From: Lethocerus indicus | Lineage: Eukaryota; Arthropoda; Insecta; Hemiptera; Belostomatidae | Assembly: GCA_019843655.1 (NCBI GenBank) | Contig: JACDQD010000104.1 | Span: forward strand, 806,001-870,000 | Direction of reading: 5' to 3' | Length of the DNA: 64,000 nt | In this document: positions 1-14,500 of the stretch, piece by piece | How positions within the stretch are numbered: the first letter of the stretch is position 1 | Layout: each line of letters begins with the position of its first letter | Notes under the pieces: model-generated | Databases searched by the model: none | What the model was told of the DNA's origin: nothing | The model's input: only the letters and a program-made list of their open reading frames with translations | Program-made: the position numbers and the translations under genes

Positions 1-2904
1 GTTAGTTTGAGTTAGCAATAAATCTTGTTTATTGAGTTTTTTCATCGATAATACCCTTCAGTTGGCTCCAATGATTGTGATTCTACAATCTGATTGCGTA
101 TATTAATTTCAGTTCAGACTGGGGGAGGCCTTCAATGGTAGACGGAATGGGGGCCCCCCGTTCTCAATATTGCCTCCCACGTTCTCACTCTTTGATTCTC
201 AATTAGCCGTCGCTCCATTATCTTACCTGCGTCGCCCCCAACTCGTGTCACGTCTGATTACAATCAAACCCCTACACCCGACCCACGAATAGCTTGTCTC
301 TGAATTGAAGAATGCATTCTGTTCAAAACGTCCTAAACAAATTGGAGGAAATGAGACATGCCGTTCAGATAGAAGATATTTTCATTTTCGCCGATAACGT
401 CAATTTTAGAAATATTTACTTTTCCAGGGGGTTCCACTTTTATGAGATTAAACATAAAGTCACGGTACCCTCATATTTCAGACAATCTCATATTAAAATT
501 ACAGCGATCTGAATTACTCTACGAATTATCTGTGCCTCGAACCAGTTTTGATCTAATTAAGTGACTGCATAATCTGTATTATATTTTTTAATTTGGCCTT
601 CCTTCATTTTTTTGCTGTAGCATGATTCGAATCTCTGTTTATTTCTGAACGTATTTTCAACGAATAATGGCGAATTAATGTGATAATTGTAGGGCGAAAA
701 TGTTTTTATTTTAGTCTAATCAGTAATTTATTTATTCCCATTCTAAATTGTCCTAACCGTGAGAAAAAAAGTGGTACTCGTGTGACCACGTGTGAGGTGA
801 GGAATGTATCTCTTTTTTTAGTGAATGTGGCATGCGAGAACACCAATATATCGGTTGGCAAATTCCTATTCCAGTAGTATCGCCAGTGACGTTTGACTTG
901 TTACACAACTGAATTAAAGGTTCTCCGACAGAATAATATTCCGTGAAATCCCCCGAAATATTCCGGGATTTCCAATACTCACGCATATAATTGGTTCAAT
1001 CCTGTTGTATATATCAAATTCGAATGTACTAGTAATTAAAGCCGTGTGTAATTAAATCCGGCAGACCATCGTCGATCAATATTTTCGGTCCATAATTTTT
1101 AGTTCACTTTTAGTCGATTAGTAACCGTGTTACGTACACTAGAGTTTGGTTGCAAAGCGTTATTACTCAGGTTTGCGAAATCAGAAATATTTCCTTACTG
1201 AGTCTTAGTACGGTGGGATGGTACAATCTTAAATCTTCCCGTGATGAATTATTTTTTATGTGATTACATTTTCCAGTTTGTAACGTCTTAGTCGATGTCC
1301 GTGACAATACAACAATGAGTCGGCCCATTCGATAGTTTTGTTAAGAACTTACGGAAAAGTACGGATGATTAGATGACAACAGGAATTACGAAATAATCAG
1401 CTGAGATCTACTGTCGACGACTGGACCCCGGCGACGTCGACGGCCATTAGGCGGCGTTTTAATAAAATCGGCCATCGCATCCCTTCATCCGCCCCCACCC
1501 ATCATGCACACAATCATAGGAGGCGGCTTCCTTCATGACAAATTCCCGGTCCGTGCAAATGGCGCGGAATAATTTTCTGTGCTGCGACCGCATTTTTCGC
1601 GGACGTTTGACGAGCGCCATGGCCGGCGCGATGACAACTGAATAGTAATACGGACGTTATAATATTCCCCCGTATAATGAACAACGGACTGGTGCCATTC
1701 GGGTTTATCGCATTATAGAGCCCTGTCCCATATTCGAGCCACGACGTTTTGCGGCTCAGTATATATTCGGCGGGAATATTATCGCGGCCGTATTTAACGG
1801 ATTACACGCTCCACTATGACCGCGCAGAATGTAATAACATTAGGATTTTACTGTCGATAACTATGTCGAGACTTCCTGTTAACCAGTCGGCAAACATAGA
1901 CACAGGATGTTCTAATAATGATTTACCAGCACAATATTATAGGAAATTGATATATTATCATGACTAATATATCTATCATTATTAAAGAACGAGATAGGCC
2001 TGAGTAGAAAAATCATGCCCGACTTGTGAAAATGCCTCCACTCGAACGGAAACGACGTCTTAGTCGACGAGACGAAACTAGGTGAAAATTTACAGAGGCA
2101 GAAAAAAGTAATGGTGCCTTAAAATTTATTTCTAGTGAAATTATTTTCTGCTGTCTTTTCTTAATTTTAGTATAAATAATACGCGTATTCGTTCATCAGA
2201 AAATCTATAGAACTCTGTAAATATTGATTTCATGCCGTTAAATTTGTATAAATATGATAATAATATCTTTATAATACTCACTCTATGAATATAATCGGTT
2301 AATAAATAGATGAATGTCGTACTAAGAAAAGTCATTGAGTTGAAATTGTCTTCGGCTTATGGTGGAAATATTACTGTCTACATTGAAACTGCAAACATTG
2401 ACTGAGCAAATAAAATTACTGTTATTAGGAGTGAGGAAAGTAGAACAAGTTGATTTAGCGTTACTATTATCGACAAGGTGTGAACAAAGGTAAATATAAT
2501 ATAGTTGGCTCATAACATGTTTATTATTAACAGTCATCACGTACGACACACGTTTGATGTTTAAAATTAATTATTTACATTGACTAGATACAAAGAATTA
2601 TTATTTGAAAGCTTAACGCCATGCAGCATAGCAGCGGCTCACAAAAATGTTTGTTTATTCCGCTTAAACCAACAGCAACACAATTTATATTATCGCAGTA
2701 CAAACATAATTAATAAACTATAGTGTTTTTTTTATATTCCAATAAATAATCTTCGGCCGTCCCACATTTCCCCCGGGGTTCAATACCGGCATCCTGGGCC
2801 ACCGAGATCGCTCGCGAGACTGTCGCAAAAGCGGTTATAGTTAGTGTTCAGGAGTGGGACGAGTCACTGCGTATCCATGAGGCCCGACGGCCTACTGGGA
2901 GGAG
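1..2904. other. 3' flank of Lmx1, including probable 3' UTR
   Basis: No protein-coding gene is visible. On the minus strand after the stop at 2905, polyadenylation signals AATAAA occur at 2659-2654 (followed by a T/G-rich stretch) and at 2525-2520. A 3' UTR of about 260-400 bases is therefore likely. The rest is AT-rich sequence with a more GC-rich stretch at about 1420-1780. Short open frames here have no recognisable content. Confidence 0.45.
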
Positions 2905-3119
2905 CTACTGTCCCATGAGGGCGTTGTCTTCCGCGCAGAAGTAGGAATTTTGCATTGAGTAGAGTCTGTCTATCGGGTTGACGTGCAAGGTGGCCTGTTG
3001 GGGCGGCGGCTGGTCCAAGAACAGAGGTGGACCGCCCCCGGCCCCCCCGTAACCGCCTCCGTAGCCCACAAACACTCCGCCCCCGCCCCCTCCGATCAGT
3101 TCCGTTTTCACTGCTCCGT
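2905..3119 (-). CDS. Lmx1: Lmx1 terminal coding exon with LMX1 C-terminal signature
   Basis: The acceptor CATTTTAG lies above 3119 and the stop TAG is at 2907-2905. The protein reads GAVKTELIG, a Gly/Tyr-rich run, [17 protein letters not shown], then [14 protein letters not shown] and the tail [10 protein letters not shown]. The [13 protein letters not shown] block is a well-known conserved C-terminal motif of LMX1 proteins and settles the family. Vertebrate LMX1B ends almost at once after this block; here ten more residues follow. Confidence 0.95.
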
Positions 3120-5529
3120 CTAAAATGAAAAAAATATTATAATATATGCAAGAACGAGAACCTTATTATATATTTATCTAATTTATAAATGTAAAAGTTG
3201 ACCGGCCGGACAAAACTATTGCACAAAAATTTAAATGACTCATATTATTAGGAAAAATAATCCAGAAAGTAAATTATAAAATCCGTACTACGCTTTTATG
3301 CAATTGATGTCATTCAAAATCATTTCGATAAGGCATGATGGGTACTTTTACCCGTCGATTTTATTTGAAAAGATGCATAAAATAGCTTTCTCATAATGGG
3401 ACTTGACCAAATACTTCAATGTTCGTGTACATAGATACACTTCCATGTCATACACGAATGGACAGGAGTATAGTGTAATTATTACGAATCGATAATTTAA
3501 TTTGGCAAGTCCAATGACTTCGAATCTCCGAAATTCGTCGCTGTTTCATTACCTATTCCTTCTTCGACAGTAATTGAAAAATACAGTCGTGATATACGAT
3601 CTGTTCGAGCTATCGGTTGAATAAATTGTGGCGGAGAGCATGTTGAAGGCTGTTATGTAAATGGGGAGGCACTCAGGAGCGGGCGCGCTAATGCCGGCCC
3701 CCCTCATCCCACCACCCCCCTCAAGCAATGAATCAAGACTAAGCCGTTTTCACGAGAAAGAAGGCCTTTTCTTTTAAGCCCGATGCATTGAAATGCATCC
3801 GGCTCCTCGGGGATCTTCCCATGTAAAAATATTCAAATGGCATTCATGAGTCTTTATTTCCTGTTTAGGCCGGAGTTAAGTGGCTCGTTGGCGCCGCTCT
3901 CTTTCTAATGTCCTCCCATTACGAGCGGGCCCCTCCCCCCGATCCAGAGACGACTTAAAGGGGCCCCCATCAAACCATCGATTTCCATTTTTGTATCTTC
4001 CCCTTGCCACCCAGTCATTCCTTCGACATTACCGAGGGTAAAGAGCACTGTAATTTCCCAGTAATGACAAAGTGCATACTGTCAACACCATAATTCCCAT
4101 AAGGTTAGCTATTAAAAAATTGGGAATAAATTTTAAAAAACTAAAAGCTACCGTAAACCATAAACAGATAACAATAAAATTATGGTTTAATTACTGTGTA
4201 CCGGGTGATTGCCTCTTATAAATACTAGCGTAATTCCAATCAACGTGTTATATGTAACTTTTAAAAATACAACCTGAATTATATTCCTCTTGGTTATTTG
4301 GAGTTTATGCTCGATTAATAGACCCGGGATCTTCAGGTTAGCGCCCACTAAATTATTTTTGACTTAATCTTTTTTTTTAATTTCCCTTTCATTCGTACTC
4401 GTAACTCCTGCAGATGAATTCGGCGCGTATTAATTTCGGTCGTTGAAACTCCGCCACGATCTGATTCGAGATCGGCGACCGACTGTAGCCCCGGCGGAGC
4501 ACCCGCTCGCCGGGACCTTTAGTGTTCAGTGGGGGTGGCGAGGGAATCGCCAATAAAAAGGGGGCCAACGTTTTATATCGCGGAGTCGCCGCCCTTTTTT
4601 TTACGCCCTGAGCACGCTTCGCACCCTCCACCCCTTCTTCCAACCGGTTTATCCGCTTCCGAATTTAATAATTGTCCGGCGGTGAGGGTTTTAAATGCCC
4701 GATAAACCGTCGGTGTCCTCCTTCCTCGGGCGGGGGGGCCGCAAGTGGATCGCCCATCAACCTCCTGATTTTAAGACCCCGGGGCCCTACAGGCGGTGTT
4801 ACTGCCTCCTTTCCAAATTGCTCTCGGCCACCGTAAAGACGGGGGAGAAAATTAATCCGCGGCCAGTTAAAGCCGATCGGGCGCCGCTTTTGGGAAAGTT
4901 TTAAGGACTGTAAATGTGAAAGTGGTCCGAGGCGTGCCACTATAGGGGCCCTACTCCGGTTTATGGACGACATCCGCTAAAATACTGGGGTAATTGATAA
5001 TCAAAATGCTAAAGCAAAACTTGAAACAACTTCCAGTTTACCATGAACCATTATAACGCAATTTGAAAAATTAACATGTTGACGGTGAAAGCATCAATTA
5101 CGGGCGTCATATTGCTGTTCATATGGTATTATATCCTTACAATAAACGTTGTAACTCTATTATGGAGGAACCAGATATTGTAGTTACTTTTTGATGAATA
5201 TTTTTTGGTTCCTTTGCTTCTCATTCGTGGTTAATAATGTTTACCCAGGACATGAAAATCACGCTGTTTTTCAACCCCAGAAGCGGGAAAGAGCACAAAA
5301 ATTAACCGGATTTATATTATTAGCTACCAATGAGCAAAAGGAAGAAATAGAAATTATAACTGGATTGAGTCCTGGATTCATGTTTAGGCTGTACACAGTA
5401 TATTATCCCCTAATCGGAAGACACTACCTTGCCCATTGTATTTATTAGGCTACCAGTGTAAAAGGTATTTAAAAGGGTCCTGTTCCACTTGCTTTCGAGA
5501 CAGTTAATTGCTACGTGTAAGAGGGGTAA

Positions 5530-5560
<31 letters not shown>

Positions 5561-8500
5561 GAGAGAGAATTTCGCCTTAGTCGGATATCCCGCTTACTAC
5601 GGAGTTTTCGGTCTTCCTTTTTACGGCTAACCGTAAAACCCCGTATGGGATTATAAACCTTGTCGTGAATCAGAGTCTGTGGAGATCCGGGGCATTGATC
5701 CGGGCACAATACAGAAACAAAGCGGTCGTTCCTTCGCGGATAGATTTTACGAGTCGGGGGTTCACGGCCGTGGAGTTACCCCGAATATACCATCGACGGG
5801 GTGGGGGGATGTTTACAGCCGGGCGATGCAGTGCGCCGTAAAAAGATGGTAACAGGCATATCGCCCCCCTTTCCCGCGTCCTCGCCTCCCCGTACTCAGA
5901 CTTCATAAAAACCCGTAATCTTATTAGATTTGTTGTCGGCGTAATACAAAAAAGGTTACGCTACGTCCGGTCGGACAGTTTGGGCGGTAAGTCAATATTT
6001 CAACCCAAAATTCAAAAACTGTTCCAATAAATGATTGCAAAACCGTTCCCGCAAATGAGGTACCATCAATTGAATAATGGTACGTCGTCATAACAAAAAA
6101 TAATATAAAGGACAAAACTTGTCTGTTTTCCCTTGCTAGTCAACCCGTGCTAGATCTGTTTCGGCCTGATGCGTCAATCAGTAGCATTCGATGCAGGCAG
6201 CAAGAACGGTGTCAATTAATGCGGTCATATTACTACATCGATACTTGTAAGATAGGGCAACAAATCCACAAGTGAATGCAATATAAAACAAGATATGATT
6301 GAATTTTCAATGAATAAATGTAGTTGTATGATTATGAACATAAAAAAAGAAAAGAAAGGGTTATAATTTTTACATTCACATATATAACTACTGAAATATA
6401 TCTTAGCTATCTACAAAAGTATTCTGTAATGTGACTATGTGTACACCCACCTGGGTTGATGAACTGGCGGGCCGGATGGGCGTGTTGATCCGCGAGCATG
6501 TTCTTGTAGAACGCTGTCTCCTCGCTTTCCGATTCCTCCTTGACGGGTAGGTACTCCCTGTGGAAGGACTCCCCCATGTGGAGGCCACCGCCCACCCCAC
6601 CGCCGCCTTCCGTGTCGCTACAGCTGTCGTTCAAAAACCCGCCTCCACCCTGGGAGCCTGAACCGATCGAGAAATGTGTCCGTTTAAACTTTTCATATTT
6701 CAATAACATGAGCGAAAATTGTCGACGGTCGTAGTCAATTTCGCGTCTTGTAACGGTTAAGTAAACTTCTCCCAGAGTAACTAATGATAGTGTACTAGGC
6801 TCAGCAATATGACAGTCGTATAACAAATCGGGGGACTTATTTTACGTTTGATTGGAGGAACACGAAGTGTGAATGCCAATCTAGGTGCAAATGAGAGCGG
6901 TAAATGGCGTACTAAGTTGTTGCAAACTACCTGGCGTTACCAGTTTCGGCTAAGCCTTTATTAGAGGTAAACTGTCCGCGCGAGTTGGTAATAACAGGCT
7001 GGGTCAAATCTGAATTGATATACAGTATAGTTATACGGGGGTTTACTCAGTTCGGGTATGCACAGCGAGGATCCGGCGATTACGAAGTTCATCTCCGGCC
7101 GGGACAATTGCCCGGCCCAGAGTATTATTAGCACAATGACTCGACCGACTCGAATACGGTGGCGTGGGGCCGTTGGGCAATATCACACACGTTCGGCCAT
7201 TGTTTCATCAAATGATCCGCTATTGTTCAGGATACGCGCCACCTGCTTCAATTGGGCGCGATGAGTGAAAAAGTTTCTACAGCTGCGGCTGTTCTTGTTC
7301 CCTCGGTAATTATACGAGAAATAACTTACGCGCCGACATAGGTAAACGTAAAACCCCTTTAATGCAAAAAAGAGAAACACGGTGGAGGATAATAGTGACA
7401 CAAATACGATATATAGTTTGTACTGTCATCTTAACAACGAATATAGATTAATTTTTTATATAAATAATATTATTATTATTATTATTGTGTCGATAACATT
7501 CATACCCTCAATAAACTAATTTAGCCGTTAAAGGTGCAATTTTCGTGGTAAGCATCGATAAATCCGAGACAACTCATTTATCCCATTTTTCGTTTTTTAC
7601 ATCGGCACTACAAAGTAGGTTGCGCGGGGTGAAGTTTCCGGCAAGAAATAAATTCCGACCCTCGCCTCAACCCCTCGAGAGCGCGGAAAAAACGAGTGGC
7701 GGTGGCGGGAGCTTCTTCTATAGCGACAGCGAGGGGGTAAAGAAAAAATGCGGCCATTTTTCTAGGGCGGTTTTTGCCAGTGGCGGAAGCGGCCGGGGAG
7801 AAGAAGTAGGAAGGAGAATAAGAGTGAGGGGCCGTAAGGGAAGGGAAGCGGGGGGAGGGAGGATGGAGGGAGGGAGGTCTTGGGAGTCCGGTCGGGGGTT
7901 GGGCGGTAGCCATGGCAACCCCGCCCCACGGGGCATGCTAATAACAGAGCGCCGCCAATTGTAGTCGACCTCCCCACCGCCCCCGCTGAGGCCTCTCCGC
8001 TCATGCTCTACCTCCAAGATCACCTACCTGCCTGCCCCCGCCTGATCTAGCCGCCTATTTTATATTCAGGCCGCGGGTGAACCCCCAGAGCGGGTGGCGC
8101 CACTCGTCAACCGCCTACAAATGCCTACTTCTTCCCACCGCCCCCGCATTCCTCCCACTCCCGGACCAGTCGTCCTCGGTGGTTCACGGCGGGCGGGGGG
8201 TCTCATACGTGTGAAATTTACATACGGAGGTTAAATACGCGACTCTCGCCGCCACCGCGCCGCGGTAAATATACCCTCGGCTCCCATTTTAAACCCGCCC
8301 CCGGCTTCTGAATTTTAAATAAGGCAATAATAGCGCGCTCGACTCCTCCCCACCCAACCCAACTTATATAAATGAAGACTGTTTTCTGTGGCCTATCGAA
8401 GTCACACTACATCTCTATCAGAGAGTATTGTCACAATTTTATTAAGACGTATAAAACGGCGTTTCATCCAACATTGAAATAGGTGAATGTAAAGTGACAT

Positions 8501-11500
8501 TGACATTAGTGATTCTGTAAAGTCTTATTGTATACTAAAATTATAAGAACCTACAGACAATCTCATGATAGTTAAAACGACTTCATTATTTTAATATCGT
8601 ACATCACAATTTTACAAGTTTAAAAATTATTAAAATCAGTTTAGTGGATTAAACTATTACTAATTCCTTTAAATAATCTCACATGCCAAAGATGTATAAG
8701 AGACAGCTATAATACTATACTACTGATGACTAATATAAAGTCATCTATTATAAGCTATACATTTTTGTCATATTAACGTATACATTAGATTCTGAATAGA
8801 GAACTATGGTATGCCATTTCAACTCCTAGTTCTGGTCCGCTCATAAACTCCTTTTTAATATTTTATTTTGCTAGAAGCAAGATCTAACAATTTATCTTGG
8901 AGTCAAATCACTGAAAAATTAACGTTTTCAATGTATAATTACATCGAAATTTGGAGCTCTTGACAAGGCAATGTAATTTCAACTACAAAAGATACTATAA
9001 AACACAAAAGAAATTTTGCCTAACTTACTGTGATCCTCTTCTTTCAATTTGTCCGGTTTTTCGTCCATTGAATCGATATCTTTGTTATTATTATTTTTAG
9101 CCTTCTTCTGCATCTTTTTCATTTTCGCTCTCTGATTCTGGAACCATACCTGAAAATAATACAGTATACTTTATTAAGTACTCATTTAATAACCATTTAT
9201 TTAAATATACCGTCGCCAGGTATTACAGACAGGAAAACACTCCCAAATGACAAGAAGACCAGTTAAGTAAATCGTTTAGTGGTAAGCGCAACACGGCGTT
9301 AATATTCGGACACAGGTTTGTATTCCGGTGGTGGAGTGAATTATTAAAAATTATCAAACTATTTCTCCATTTTAGATGACAATGAAGATATCATAACTGT
9401 CATTTGCTCGTTCGCCTATTATTCCCATAAAGAATTATGAATGTTATTTAGTAATCGTTTCATTATATTAGATATCAGTTTTGTGCAATGAATTATGTAA
9501 AAAACATAAGGTAACGACCGGTTAAATAAAAAATTAGAGGTGAAATCCATTTCAGTTGTGCCGCGCCTTTCGGAAGCTCTCGAATAGAATTGAGCCCGCC
9601 GGGAGTATCTTCTCCACTTCGAACAGTTGACCGACCACTCAAATCGGATTCGGCAATTATTGTGGTTTTTTCCCCGTTGTTCTTGTCTAATCGGCAAACA
9701 CTATCGACGAACGAAGCGTGTGATTTATTTGCTCAGGCGTACGTATCTTAATTTTCACGAGATATTCCCGGCCCGTGCAATATTTTAAACGCGCAACACT
9801 CAATTCCCTCCGATAACGACGCTAAACGTCTTTGAATGTTTATTATATTAGATCGAATATGTAATCCTTTGACCTTATTAATCGCATAAGATTATAACGC
9901 TTCTCAAGTTTAGCACGATTTGTGTTTGTTAACAAGACAAGTAGTATTGCAATCGCAAGAAATGGAGGCTGGAGGCTGAAGAATGTTCAGGTGGAAGACC
10001 GGTTTTATTAGGCTGATAATAACTACAATGGAGCGAGGAAGAGGGCACGCCGCTACCCTTTCCGCCGTAGAGGGACCCCAATAAATACAGAGGATGTACA
10101 AGAGGGAAGTGAAGACTCGCAAGTTTGGGTCGTTACCGCCGGCGGCCACGCTCATAATTATAGCTGACCTTTTGTGGACAAGCCATTGTTGCCGGGCTCC
10201 CGCAATAATCGCCTACCGGTGGTTGGCGCCCTTCTTGTTTTATGGCGGTTTTCTTCATTACAAGGCTACAATTAGCCGGCTGCGGGGGGATGAATTGTAA
10301 CAGACAACGGACCCTCACCCTCCTCTCGCGCCGACGAGGAAAATCCACCCCGAAAGCAAGTTTTCGCCGAGAGACCCCCCCCCCCATCCGCCAGCGCAAC
10401 TGTTGCGCCCCTCCACCCCTAAAACTCTGCAGACTCGTCTGTAAACATCATGTCTCATTCATATTCAGGACGACTTTAATTTCAGCTCTCCTCCACAGAA
10501 TTGACACAGCGGCGACACTGTTCCTTATATTTAAATTTTCATTCCAAACGTCGTTTCAGGTGGTTGCTCCCAAGTCAAATTGACCAAAAAGGCCAAAAGA
10601 AGTATATTAATTTCAATAAATGTGCCGGCTCCACTGTCTGCATATATTTTATCTCTTCAAGGTCTCAAATACTGAGGTTTCATTGGGAAATTGTTATCTT
10701 TGAAAACTTGATGCGGTATGCGGTAAGGGGGATTCCTCAAGTTTAATTACTAGAATTCAGAGATCATCTACAGCTACCATTTTGTAAGGTCCCCATATAG
10801 TATATATATCCCTTGTTTTCGTGTGGGTGAACGAGTTAGGTGAATCCGGTGATAGACTGCATTATCGTTGTTTTTAGTATTGTAATTTCCTGAATGTTCA
10901 AAATAATATTCTACGCGTTTGCAATTCCTAAATTTTACGTGTTTAATCGTAGAATGTTCTGAGAACGCTCTCGTAGTGTATTTTTAGGGTTAAAACTGTT
11001 TTTGTATGACAATTTAGAAATAGTACGACAGTACGCAGACCGAGCGAATAAATTTAATTTTCCGTAGAAATGAACATAACACTATCTGAATAGGAATAGG
11101 ATGTTCGTAGAGTGAGAATTGTGAAATGTTTCTTTACGTAGTGCGATTGATTACCGACCTGGACAATCCTGACGCTGAGGCCCGTATCTTTGGCTAGGCC
11201 CTCTCTGACTTTGCGACAGGGCTTTGGGCTGATCTCGAACGAGGCTTTGAAGGCCCTCCTCTGTTGCGAAGTCAATATAGTCCTAGGCCTTTTGGGGCCC
11301 CTCCTCCCGTCCTGGCTCCGTGGGGCCGCTCCCAGCTCTTCACAACCGTATTCACCTGCCAACAATTAATAGTATGAAATGGAAAATTAATAAAATGATA
11401 TTCAACTTATGAAGGCACGACACGAAAGTGTCTTTTACAGACATTTATTTTTGTAAATCATTCCTTTGTCACTCGGTAATTGTTTCTATGAATTAATTTA

Positions 11501-14500
11501 CCAAGTTATAAACGACCCAATTTTCATCTATGTTTCCAATCAATCATAATCATGGAATTTCGAGTGTTCTTTTAATCCCCGGATCTATTACCAGCTGAAT
11601 TTTTAGCGATACCCACCCAAATCCCGAATATGGTATCCAAGGTAGTTATTTGAACGAGATTGAAACGGGAATAATGGGGATTTTAATAGCCTTTCTCGAT
11701 GTGCCGAAATATGCACGACTATTTGAATACATTACATTACCCGGCTTCAATTTGCGTCGGCGGTTCAAAAAGTTTAAATTTTTTAAACTAATCTTGCTTA
11801 TTGCGAACAAATGTTCATATTTAATTTCGTATAAATCACTACAGTTCAGTATAGATGCAATGGATTTGAGACGAAGTACGAATGCAAATAATGATATTAT
11901 TTTTCACCAATATTCAAACCTGAGTGTCAATAAGGCGTATCTATCATTTACTGTGTAAACAGAACTACCGTTTCTGTAGATTGTCATCGTATACAACAGC
12001 ACAAGTGTGCTTTTTAACACTTGTTTCCGTTGGGAGGGAAAGACAAATGCAAATACTTTATCGCACGAACGACGGAATAATTGTGGGCGTAAGGATGTGG
12101 GCTAAGTTCACCAATGTAATGGAACTTACGAATGCGAGAAAACGGATAGCGTAAGGGCAATACGTGAATTGGATCTAACATTAATTAAGAATTAACATAA
12201 CAATAAGAATTAACATTTAAATACATTTAATTTCGGAAATATATCGTCCGGTATCTCAGAGAACTATTTATTATTTGTATAATAGTATTTACAGAGTAAT
12301 ATTATTTTCAGTGGCTGATTAAAAACTGGCTGTATTAAAACTAATTATTAGGAATAACTATTTCGATAGTTTATTCATTATTCTCGGAGAAACCTATCTG
12401 GAAACTGGCTCAACGAATGCTGCATGCCACTAAATCACATCTCATACTATAATCATTCGTACAATAGTGTTTTAAGAGGCACGCTGTTATTTAACAGATG
12501 TTCCTTGAAATTATAGGGTCCAGAAGAGCGGCTCAAGGACCGTTTATCCAACTGTTATAATTGGTACCTTCTTCAGCAAATAAAAAGTGTCACACGAATC
12601 CCCAGTCTCAATTGTACGGTCATATTATATAAAAATTATGTGAATGTTAATAGTTTACCAATATCTGGAAAAGAAAACCAGAATAATTTGAAATATGAAA
12701 TGTGTTCTAAATTGAAACGCCTTCATCGGGAGCTATTGATGACTTCAATCGAGCTATTGTCAACTCAATTATATCCTCGCGTTAATTTAAATAATTAATA
12801 TTAAACTTAAATATGGTTTCGTCTAAAAAATTATTATACGAAATGAAATAACAAGAAATTGAACGAATGCCGCTTAGCATAATTTAATGTAGGATACTTC
12901 AGAGAGTAAATAATACATGTTGGTAATTTTATTGAGAATTTAAGAGAGGATTTCAATCGACAATCGAAGTATTTAATTTAATATCAATTAGCGGGGCCTG
13001 CACTTTTAAATTCGATTAGGCCGTAAATTCATGACCGGCGAGGATCGATTCCCGCCGACAAGGCACTTGGCGGTAAATAGGGCTTCTGTCGAAAAACAAT
13101 TAACTTTTAATTATTGCAACACCGCAATAAACAGGAGTGCCGAGATAGTTTCTTGGCCGGCTTCCCCCCCCCCCCCTCGCTAACAATTCCGGGGCGAAAT
13201 TGAATCAGGGCATAACCCCACGTTGTTAATTGGCGGCTTGGGCAGGGGCCTCGAATTTAATTAAAATTTTCGAAAATATCCCCGCCGGTCGGGACAGTTT
13301 TTTGTGCGGACGACGGGACGCGTACTGTGGCCGCCTCCGCCGCTGGCTTAATAAAGCCGGGATTTTCCAGCCACCGTAGTAACACCGGCCCATATGAATA
13401 GCATCACTCAGCCGCGGTCACGCCCTCCTAAATTAACTTAGATCTCAGGTTTCACTATGACAGCCAGAAAATTTCAATAGATGAAATAATACACAGTGCC
13501 GTAAAATTATGTGACATGAAAACGCTTATTTCGTTTGTTCAACAGTTATAAACTGAACGTTGAAGTTACCAGAGTTCAGTTGACCAAGATATATGGCAGC
13601 CAGTTCAAGAGAGAGCTTAATCGTATAACATTCGTAATAGGAATCGCTGGATCTTTTTGAAATTGAAATACTTATATTTATGAGGAAGTCTATGATGTTT
13701 CTGATGTGTAGTGAATACTGAAATCACAAATATAATCATACGCATATTATCTAACATACCTTATGTATAGGCGGCAGGAATATTTGGTATCAAAATAATG
13801 TTTCAGCTAATTAATCTGAGGACCCTGGTATGTTTCCAACCACTGAAAACCTATCCTATAATTTCTATTTCTACTGCAATCGGATTTTTACCCGCGAGGA
13901 ATTTAAAATTGAAATATGTCATAAGATTTATTGGCTGCATCATGGTTTACCTTGAGCATATCCTTGGAACATTTCCACCTCCTTCTCGTAGTCGGGGCGG
14001 CAGAAGAGCTGACCCTGTTTGACGACGTACTGGTCGCCCTTCTGGAGTCTGACTCCGCAGACCACGCACAGGAAGCACCTGAGGTGGAACACGCTGTCGA
14101 CGGCCCGCATCACCAGCTCCTCCGGCCCAATCCTTTCAGAACAGCCCAGGCACCTCTTCACGTACAGCCTGCGAAAATTCAGCTTTTTCAGTGAATGAAT
14201 TGTTTCATTCATCAATGACTACGGTCATTTTCGAGAAACTCTCCGATTTTACCTCTGGCCCTGAAATCCATATTTGAAAATACATGTTTCGGACCTTAAC
14301 GCTAAAGATGGAAGACGTGAGACGACGAATACCGATTCCAAATACGCCGTTCCAAAAAGGCTCCTGAATAGTTGTAAGGAACACGCATTTTGAGATTCCA
14401 ATTCAAATACTACCCTGTAGTAGTCTTACAGGATACTTAACTGAACGTTTACGTCTAGCCAACGTAACAATTATTTACGTATTAACATCGTCTATCTATC

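Noticed and set aside
7545..8023. Overlapping open frames on both strands, Gly/Arg- and Pro-rich.
   Set aside because: Open in several frames because of GC-rich, purine-biased sequence; no domain and no splice context.
8360..8410. TATA-like TTATATAAAT after a GC island, possible plus-strand promoter.
   Set aside because: No gene or exon follows it on the plus strand; AT-rich DNA gives many such matches.
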